Positions 1-4,446 of a DNA stretch of 7,349 nucleotides are shown here, one piece after another. Source of the stretch: CAYVUB01 sp964454675 (lineage in GTDB: Bacteria > Bacteroidota > Bacteroidia > Flavobacteriales > Flavobacteriaceae); contig CAYVUB010000057.1 in NCBI GenBank assembly GCA_964454675.1, positions 1-7,349 of the forward strand. Direction: 5' to 3'. The position numbers were made by a program, and so were the translations under genes. Positions within the stretch are counted from its first letter, which is position 1; the number at the start of each line of letters is the position of its first letter. The notes under the pieces were generated by a model. That model was not told where the DNA came from. It did not search any database and worked only from the letters and a program-made list of their open reading frames with translations.

Positions 1-75
1 GCTACCGCACGATTGCATCGTGTGGTAAAAGTTAAAGTAAATACAAATGTCACACGAATGGATTCGTGCGGTAGC
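1..75. repeat. Inverted pair of REP-like palindromes
   Basis: The outer 12 bases (GCTACCGCACGA, 1-12) are exactly complementary to 64-75, so the whole element is an inverted repeat around a 25-nt AT-rich spacer (26-50). Each half also folds on itself. In 5-25 a 9-bp stem has one G/T wobble and a TGC loop; in 53-68, CACGAAT pairs with ATTCGTG around GG. The two halves are therefore two copies of one short palindrome, head to head, each with GCTAC/GTAGC on its outer side. This resembles the paired REP (BIME) arrangement mobilised elsewhere by REP-associated tyrosine (Y1) transposases, which also carry a GTAG-type tetranucleotide next to the hairpin. The assignment is by shape only: no transposase gene is in the window, and genome copy number cannot be seen. 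The window begins exactly at the element, so its left flank and any target duplication are missing. Confidence 0.7.
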
Positions 76-296
76 AGAGGGATAAAGAAACCGAAAAGGA
101 TTTATTCAATAATCAAGTAGGTAGAGATATAGTATATAACGGAATGACAAATTTGATGCTTATGCAACAGGCTGTTCAGGATGCATTTGACAATGGTAAT
201 TGTATAAGTAGTGCCTACACACACAATCTGCTAAGAATTATACCGTTCATAAGCTTCACGTTCCAGCATTTCTCTATGATCCGGGTGCGCCAATGA
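75..296 (+). pseudogene. Remnant of a DUF6973-like protein C-terminus
   Basis: In the frame starting at 75 there is an open stretch to a TGA at 294-296. It reads RDKETEKDLFNNQVGRDIV from about 78 and continues to ...QQAVQDAFDNGNCISS near 212. The acidic/DLxNNxVGRxI signature followed by a helical AVxDAxxNG segment recalls the C-terminal part of DUF6973 domains, which occur at the ends of RHS/YD-repeat and other large Bacteroidota proteins; that match is from memory. The same frame is closed upstream by stops at 72-74 and 33-35 inside the palindromic repeat, and it has no plausible start, so only a tail remains. It then runs antisense through the last 66 bases of the CoA-transferase gene, and the final residues look like read-through rather than native sequence. 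I infer a gene broken at the repeat. A short intact gene or chance similarity is less likely but possible. Confidence 0.42.
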
Positions 297-1502
297 AATC
301 AACAATTTGGCTCTTTCTTTTAAATTCTTTCCGTATAAATTGACCACACCGTATTCTGTTGAAATATAATGAACGTGCGCTCTTGTAGTGGTTACGCCTG
401 CGCCTTCCTTTAAAAAAGGTACAATCTTGGAAACACCTTTATTGGTTACAGATGGCATGGCGATGATAGGTTTTCCGCCTTCGGACAGCGATGCGCCTCT
501 TATAAAATCCATTTGTCCGCCAACGCCGCTGTACTGCATTTTCCCTATGGTATCGGCACATACTTGCCCGGCAAGGTCAATTTCTATGGCACTGTTTATG
601 GCTGTAACTTTCGGGTTTTGACGAATAATTGCCGTATCATTGGTATATGCCGCTTCTTTAAAATGAACAATAGGGTTATCATCTAAAAAATCATAGAGCT
701 TTCTTGAACCAATGGCAAAGCAGGTTACAATCTTGCCTCGTTTTATCTTTTTGTCTTCTCCGGTAATGATGCCTTTTTCGACCAGCGGAAGTATGCCGTC
801 AGAAAACATTTCGGTATGGATGCCCAAACGTTTGTGGCTTGTTAAGTTGCTCAACACCACATTCGGGATACCGCCAATACCCATTTGAAGCGTAGCACCA
901 TCTTCAACCAACTGTGCTACGTGATGGCCTATTTTCTTTTCAATTTCGGTAGGTTCTGATGGTTCAACGCTATGTATAGGTGTATCAATATACACCGCCG
1001 AATCAATATTTTTTATATGGATGATACCGTCACCGTGTGTTCTGGGTACATTCGGGTTAACCTGCGCAATTACCTTTTTTGCAACCTGTATAGCAGTTGC
1101 CGTAACATCAATAGAGGTTCCCAACGAGCAATAACCATGTTTATCCGGTGGTGATACCTGAATAAAAGCCACATCCAACGGTAAAATATTACGTTTAAAA
1201 AGCAGATGCAATTCACTTAAAAAAATAGGAATATACGCGCCGCGTTCAGAATTTACAACGCTACGCACATTACCGCCCACAAAACAACTGTTGGTAAAAA
1301 AACTTTTATTATAAGGTTCTTGTGTATATAGTGCATTACCTTCTGTATGCATCTGGACAATCTCAACATCCTGAAGTTGGTTGTGGTTTTTGCATAAGGC
1401 TTCAATAAGGTATTTTGGGGTCATTGCCGCTCCTTGAAAAAATACTCTGTTTCCTGATTTTACATGAGATACGGCTTCTTCTTTTGTTATATAATTTATC
1501 AT
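231..1502 (-). CDS. Acetyl-CoA hydrolase / 4-hydroxybutyrate CoA-transferase family protein
   Basis: A 423-residue cytosolic enzyme of the acetyl-CoA hydrolase/transferase family (Cat1/AbfT type), which moves CoA between an acyl-CoA and a carboxylic acid such as acetate. The length is typical and both family halves are present. The N-terminal half has QVSPPDKHGYCSLGTSIDV (115-133) and THGDG (155-159). The C-terminal half has MGIGGIPNVV (207-216), IHTEMFSDG (228-236), GVGGQMDFIRGA (326-337) and TTTRAHVHYISTEYGVVNLYG (near 371-391). Glu231 in IHTEMFSDG is the candidate catalytic glutamate that forms the glutamyl-CoA thioester in this family. The ATG at 1500-1502 is preceded by an A-rich stretch and a well-placed promoter-like element, which supports this start. 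The acyl substrate (acetate, butyrate, 4-hydroxybutyrate, propionate or succinate) cannot be read from sequence. It appears monocistronic: the upstream gene has its own terminator, and downstream lie only a remnant and repeats. Confidence 0.9.
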   Translation of the reverse strand: MINYITKEEAVSHVKSGNRVFFQGAAMTPKYLIEALCKNHNQLQDVEIVQMHTEGNALYTQEPYNKSFFTNSCFVGGNVRSVVNSERGAYIPIFLSELHLLFKRNILPLDVAFIQVSPPDKHGYCSLGTSIDVTATAIQVAKKVIAQVNPNVPRTHGDGIIHIKNIDSAVYIDTPIHSVEPSEPTEIEKKIGHHVAQLVEDGATLQMGIGGIPNVVLSNLTSHKRLGIHTEMFSDGILPLVEKGIITGEDKKIKRGKIVTCFAIGSRKLYDFLDDNPIVHFKEAAYTNDTAIIRQNPKVTAINSAIEIDLAGQVCADTIGKMQYSGVGGQMDFIRGASLSEGGKPIIAMPSVTNKGVSKIVPFLKEGAGVTTTRAHVHYISTEYGVVNLYGKNLKERAKLLISLAHPDHREMLEREAYERYNS

Positions 1503-1537
1503 TTATTGTATGATTTTTATGAACATAAATAGTTTTG

Positions 1538-1567
1538 TAAAGGTACGAATTGCATCATTTCAACAAA
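1538..1567 (-). promoter_or_regulatory. Candidate promoter of the CoA-transferase gene
   Basis: On the minus strand, TACCTTTA (1545-1538) matches the Bacteroidota -7 box TAnnTTTG at every fixed position but the last. TTTG (1567-1564) stands 18 bases upstream as the -33 element. The implied transcription start near 1533 gives a leader of about 30 nt before the ATG at 1502. The pattern and spacing are seen directly; activity is inferred from the known sigma-ABfr-type consensus. Confidence 0.55.
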
Positions 1568-1601
1568 TATGATTTTAATCAGTATTTAGATGATTTTGCA
1601 T

Positions 1602-1631
1602 AAAAAAACCCAAGATCTTCACCTTGGGTTT
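1602..1631 (-). terminator. Intrinsic terminator of the DUF4293 gene
   Basis: Read on the minus strand, a perfect 9-bp stem AAACCCAAG / CTTGGGTTT (1631-1623 and 1614-1606) with an 8-nt loop is followed by an unbroken run of T (complement of 1602-1608). It starts about 30 nt beyond the DUF4293 stop codon and lies before the promoter of the next gene. It should therefore separate the two transcription units. Confidence 0.85.
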
Positions 1632-1660
1632 ACGCACTAATACAATTAAGATAATAGGGT

Positions 1661-2071
1661 TTATCGTAATCTATCTACAGATTTTACGAGATCTTCGTCC
1701 TTTTTTATGGCCTTATTGGCTAACACCAAAAACACGATAGAAAAAATAGGTAACAAAATCCCAACACCTTTCTCAGAAACATCAGCTTCTCCAGATATAT
1801 TTAGAGATTGATATACAAATAATCCTAATAAAATAAAGTTTAATATGATATTAAGTCGTCCCAAAACAAATTGAAACTTCCTGTTTTTATAATTTAATAT
1901 TGACACCAAAGATAAAAAAGCCGAACCTAAAAACAAAGCTAAATATGAGACATTATCTTTAGCAAAAAACGGCATATCGGTATTTGTTGTCCATAAGTGG
2001 AATACAAAAATCAAACCGGCAGAAATGATGGCTGCCATGATTAAATATAGGGTTTGAATACGTTGTAACAT
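1661..2071 (-). CDS. DUF4293 family four-helix membrane protein
   Basis: A 136-residue inner-membrane protein of unknown function. The opening MLQRIQTLYLIMAAI is the signature N-terminus of DUF4293, a family known mainly from Bacteroidota and often found beside rho. Four hydrophobic segments are visible, near residues 8-27, 41-60, 68-88 and 101-121. A basic loop (YKNRKFQ, 61-67) follows the second and a charged tail (KKDEDLVKSVDRLR, 123-136) follows the fourth. Four spans with the positively charged loop and tail inside would put both ends in the cytoplasm; this is a positive-inside inference, not a proven topology. There is no signal peptide cleavage site or catalytic motif. The ATG at 2069-2071 fits because it gives the family's usual start and sits just behind a good promoter box. 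The gene is divergent from rho across 228 bases and has its own terminator. Confidence 0.88.
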   Translation of the reverse strand: MLQRIQTLYLIMAAIISAGLIFVFHLWTTNTDMPFFAKDNVSYLALFLGSAFLSLVSILNYKNRKFQFVLGRLNIILNFILLGLFVYQSLNISGEADVSEKGVGILLPIFSIVFLVLANKAIKKDEDLVKSVDRLR

Positions 2072-2093
2072 TTATTTTTTGTAAATTGTTGTA

Positions 2094-2121
2094 CAAAATT
2101 AGCAGTTTCTTTTTAAAACAA
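2094..2121 (-). promoter_or_regulatory. Candidate promoter of the DUF4293 gene
   Basis: On the minus strand TAATTTTG (2101-2094) is an exact match to the Bacteroidota -7 consensus TAnnTTTG. TTG (2121-2119) lies 17 bases upstream, within the usual -33 spacing. The predicted start near 2089 gives a leader of about 18 nt before the ATG at 2071. This is the best promoter match in the window. Confidence 0.6.
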
Positions 2122-2145
2122 TGATTAAAATTTAAAATAAAATTG

Positions 2146-2153
2146 TATTATTG
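2146..2153 (+). promoter_or_regulatory. Weak candidate -7 box for rho
   Basis: TATTATTG followed by CAC matches TAnnTTTG at five of its six fixed positions. No TTG lies at the expected -33 distance, so support is weak. It is the best-placed box upstream of rho; if used, transcription would start near 2159-2160 and leave a leader of about 140 nt that begins with the hairpin at 2160-2188. A second partial match, TAATTTTT at 2230-2237, also lacks a -33 element. Confidence 0.28.
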
Positions 2154-2159
2154 CACAAG

Positions 2160-2188
2160 CAATCTGTTAATCACGGATTAATAGATTG
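2160..2188 (+). promoter_or_regulatory. Strong hairpin in the rho leader region
   Basis: Bases 2160-2171 (CAATCTGTTAAT) pair with 2177-2188 (ATTAATAGATTG) around a five-base CACGG loop. The stem has 12 bp with one G/U pair, extendable by two outer pairs (2158-2159 with 2189-2190). In RNA read rightward every position pairs; on the opposite strand the wobble becomes a C/A mismatch, which favours a role in the rho-sense transcript. No T-run follows, so it is not a normal terminator. It could be a 5'-end stabilising stem, a leader regulatory element or an operator for a dimeric regulator. Confidence 0.5.
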
Positions 2189-2299
2189 TTAAATCTTCAA
2201 AATTTTATTCGATTTATTTCCCGCTTATTTAATTTTTAAAAAGTACGGATCAAATCAATTTCAATTTTAAAATTATATTATTTTATCTCATAAACATAC

Positions 2300-3985
2300 A
2301 TGTTTGAAATTTCTCAATTAAAAGAACTTAAGCTGTCCGATTTACAGGATATTGCTCAAAAATTGGATGTACCCAAGTATCGTACACTAAAAAAATCGGA
2401 ACTCGTTTATCAAATATTGGATTTGCAGGCTGCCAATCCTGATGTTGTAAAAAGCGAGTTACCCAAAACCGAAGCACCTGCTGCTTCAACGCCTCAAAAA
2501 AATACAAAACCCAAAAGAGAGCGTATTCAAAAAAAACAAACAGCAAACACATCTCAGCAAAAAATAGAATTGCCTGAAATAAAAGATGAAAAACCTGCAA
2601 AAGAACAACAGGCCGAAGTTGTAGAACCGCGAGAAAATACAACGCCCAAACAACCTGAACAAAAACAAAACAATCCGCAGCCCCAAAAAGAAAATCCCAA
2701 CCAGCACAAACCACAGCACAGGGATAATCAAAATCAAAACAACAAACCTCAGCAACGCAATAACGAACCAAACGGCAACCGCCATAACGTTCAGGATGGT
2801 AACCAGCAGGCAAAAGGCAATAACGGCAACAAAGATAACCGTAACCGTTACAGAGAGCCCGATTTTGAGTTTGATGCTATTATTGAAAGTGAAGGCGTTC
2901 TGGACATCATGCAGGATGGTTACGGATTTTTACGATCATCAGATTATAACTATTTATCATCACCTGATGATATTTATGTGTCGCAATCGCAAATTCGTTT
3001 ATTCGGTTTGAAAAAAGGTGATACCGTTCTTGGAAATGTGCGTCCTCCAAAAGAAGGCGAGAAATATTTCCCATTAATAAAAGTGACCAAAATAAATGGC
3101 CAAAGTCCTGATGTGGTTAGAGACCGCGTATCATTTGAGCATTTAACACCTTTATTTCCGAAGGAAAAATTCAACATTGCCGAAAAACAAAGCACTGTTT
3201 CTACCCGTATCATGGATTTGTTTTCTCCAATAGGAAAAGGACAGCGCGGCATGATAGTATCGCAACCAAAAACAGGTAAAACCATGTTACTTAAAGATGT
3301 TGCCAATGCCATTGCCGCCAATCATCCCGAAGTATATTTAATGATTTTACTGATTGACGAGCGTCCGGAAGAGGTTACAGATATGCAGCGAAGTGTGCGT
3401 GGCGAAGTAATTTCGTCAACATTTGACAAAGAAGCCCACGAACACGTAAAAATTGCCGATATTGTTCTTGAAAAAGCAAAACGCCTGGTAGAATGCGGTC
3501 ACGATGTAGTTGTATTACTGGACTCTATCACACGTTTGGCAAGAGCTTACAATACGGTACAACCTGCATCGGGTAAAATATTAAGCGGTGGTGTTGATGC
3601 CAATGCATTACACAAACCAAAACGCTTTTTTGGTGCTGCACGTAATATTGAAAACGGTGGTTCATTGACCATCATAGCTACCGCACTTACCGAAACAGGC
3701 TCAAAAATGGATGAAGTGATTTTTGAAGAATTTAAAGGAACCGGTAATATGGAACTGCAACTTGACAGAAAAATATCTAACCGACGTATTTTCCCTGCTA
3801 TTGATTTGACCTCGTCAAGCACACGTAGAGATGATTTATTGCTTGATGAAAATACTATTCAACGTATGTGGGTAATGCGTAAATATCTGGCAGATATGAA
3901 TCCTGTTGAAGCAATGGAATTTATAAACGACAGAGTAAAGAAAACCCGAAACAATGATGAGTTTTTAATTTCAATGAACGGTTAA
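2300..3985 (+). CDS. rho: Transcription termination factor Rho with disordered insertion
   Basis: Rho is a hexameric RNA-dependent ATPase that binds nascent RNA and releases it from RNA polymerase. The N-terminal helical Rho_N domain covers residues about 1-46. Residues about 48-186 form a low-complexity segment rich in Asn, Gln, Lys, Pro and Glu that is absent from E. coli Rho (419 residues against 561 here). The cold-shock-like RNA-binding fold is at about 195-266 (GVLDIMQDGYGFLRS). The ATPase core has Walker A SQPKTGKT (321-328), LLIDERPEEVTDMQR (350-364), Walker B VVVLLD (403-408) followed by SITRLARAYN, and the Q-loop region KILSGGVDANALHKPKRFF (426-444). GTGNMELQLDRK (480-491) and STRRDD (507-512) follow; the latter holds the likely arginine finger. 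All core motifs are intact, so the enzyme should be active. The ATG at 2300 gives a full Rho_N domain; no Shine-Dalgarno is seen, as is usual in this phylum. The gene is monocistronic, with a terminator 18 bases after the stop. Confidence 0.98.
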   Translation: MFEISQLKELKLSDLQDIAQKLDVPKYRTLKKSELVYQILDLQAANPDVVKSELPKTEAPAASTPQKNTKPKRERIQKKQTANTSQQKIELPEIKDEKPAKEQQAEVVEPRENTTPKQPEQKQNNPQPQKENPNQHKPQHRDNQNQNNKPQQRNNEPNGNRHNVQDGNQQAKGNNGNKDNRNRYREPDFEFDAIIESEGVLDIMQDGYGFLRSSDYNYLSSPDDIYVSQSQIRLFGLKKGDTVLGNVRPPKEGEKYFPLIKVTKINGQSPDVVRDRVSFEHLTPLFPKEKFNIAEKQSTVSTRIMDLFSPIGKGQRGMIVSQPKTGKTMLLKDVANAIAANHPEVYLMILLIDERPEEVTDMQRSVRGEVISSTFDKEAHEHVKIADIVLEKAKRLVECGHDVVVLLDSITRLARAYNTVQPASGKILSGGVDANALHKPKRFFGAARNIENGGSLTIIATALTETGSKMDEVIFEEFKGTGNMELQLDRKISNRRIFPAIDLTSSSTRRDDLLLDENTIQRMWVMRKYLADMNPVEAMEFINDRVKKTRNNDEFLISMNG

Positions 3986-4003
3986 CATTCTCATAATTAA
4001 TAT

Positions 4004-4041
4004 AAAAAAAATCCTCTGAAAATTTTCAGAGGATTTTTTTT
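4004..4041. terminator. Bidirectional terminator between rho and the DUF3467 gene
   Basis: This is a perfect 38-nt palindrome centred between 4022 and 4023: an A-run, ATCCTCTGAAAA, its exact complement, then a T-run. Read rightward it ends rho transcripts (stem plus eight T at 4034-4041). Read leftward it ends the convergent DUF3467 transcript, with the matching run of T from 4004-4011. The DUF3467 stop codon (4042-4040) overlaps its edge by two bases, so the hairpin begins immediately at the end of translation. Confidence 0.92.
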
Positions 4042-4354
4042 ATGCTTGTCCCGTAGGTCCAAAATTTAATGGAATAGGCGGCTGCTCATAATCCTTAATT
4101 TCACCATGAGCATTTTCAAAACGTTTTACATTTTCGCCCAATGCTTTAAGCAATCTTTTGGCATGTTGCGGTGTTAAAATGATACGTGATTTTACTTTGC
4201 TTTTTGGCGTGCCGGGCATTATACTCACATAATCTATCACAAATTCTGATACAGAATGATTGATGATTGCCAGATTTGAATAAATTCCTTCGGCTGTTTT
4301 TTCATCAATTTCTATATTAATCTGTCCTTGATTTTTTTTAATGTCGTCTGCCAT
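4040..4354 (-). CDS. DUF3467 family protein
   Basis: A small soluble protein of 104 residues with no signal peptide or membrane segment; biochemical function unknown. The family core is clear: YSNLAIINHSVSEFVIDYVS (25-44), then PGTPKSKVKSRIILTPQHAKRLLKAL (47-72), then a charged helical stretch, and a Pro-rich tail (YEQPPIPLNFGP). DUF3467 proteins in Bacteroidota are repeatedly found just after rpoC, as here, which hints at a role linked to transcription or simply co-expression; this is an inference from context. The ATG at 4352-4354 has no Shine-Dalgarno; an A-rich stretch precedes it and, eight bases further up, a stable hairpin repeat. I see no TAnnTTTG promoter in the 92-base gap from rpoC, so expression may depend on read-through from rpoC past the inverted-repeat pair. 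Confidence 0.88.
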   Translation of the reverse strand: MADDIKKNQGQINIEIDEKTAEGIYSNLAIINHSVSEFVIDYVSIMPGTPKSKVKSRIILTPQHAKRLLKALGENVKRFENAHGEIKDYEQPPIPLNFGPTGQA

Positions 4355-4362
4355 AATTTTTT

Positions 4363-4441
4363 ATCCCTGCGAAAGCAGGAATCTCACATTTTTAAGGTTA
4401 ATATTTTTTATGAATTAAAAGATCCCCGCTTTCGCAGGGAT
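4363..4441. repeat. Inverted pair of short palindromic repeats after rpoC
   Basis: ATCCCTGCGAAAGC (4363-4376) is exactly repeated in inverse at 4428-4441. Over the full arms 4363-4384 and 4420-4441 the match is 20 of 22. Each arm also folds by itself with a GAAA or TTTC loop: CCTGC-GAAA-GCAGG in the left arm, and on the minus strand CCCTGC-GAAA-GCGGGG in the right. The sequence resembles the short GC-rich 'cctgcGAAAgcagg' palindromes scattered in many Bacteroidota genomes (from memory). The element fills nearly all of the space between rpoC and the DUF3467 gene, and is far more GC-rich than its surroundings. Whether it is mobile or merely repeated cannot be told from one locus. Confidence 0.75.
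4417..4441 (-). terminator. Possible rpoC terminator or attenuator
   Basis: Read on the minus strand just after the rpoC stop codon, ATCCCTGC pairs with GCGGGGAT around a GAAA tetraloop (8 bp, one U/G) and is followed by CTTTT. The T-run is short, so termination may be partial, which would leave some read-through into the DUF3467 gene. It is one arm of the palindromic repeat pair, so the terminator-like form may be incidental. Confidence 0.4.
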
Positions 4442-4446
4442 TTGTT

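Noticed and set aside
1..120. Open frame 1 through the palindromic repeat to the TAG at 118-120 (39 codons)
   Set aside because: It is mostly translated repeat sequence, has no start inside the window, and uses a different frame from the DUF6973-like remnant. It looks like chance read-through.
190..203. ACAAT-GGTA-ATTGT hairpin as terminator of the CoA-transferase gene
   Set aside because: The stem is only five A/T-rich pairs with no T-run on the minus strand. No convincing terminator is seen after this gene.
388..1154. Plus-strand open frames inside the CoA-transferase gene (388-621 and 972-1154)
   Set aside because: They lie antisense to a well-supported enzyme gene and have no recognisable domain or promoter.
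2263..2274. AATTTTAAAATT palindrome upstream of rho as an operator
   Set aside because: In such AT-rich sequence a 12-base A/T palindrome is expected by chance, and nothing else supports it.
2328..2813. Long minus-strand open frames (161 and 99 codons) opposite the start of rho
   Set aside because: They are a by-product of the low-complexity Asn/Gln/Lys/Pro codons of the disordered segment. Their translations are an implausible mix of Phe, Leu, Val and Cys, with no start context or family signature.
2796..3822. Open frames at 2796-3011 (+), 2974-3321 (-) and 3547-3822 (-)
   Set aside because: All lie within the rho coding sequence in other frames; the Rho motifs run intact through these positions.
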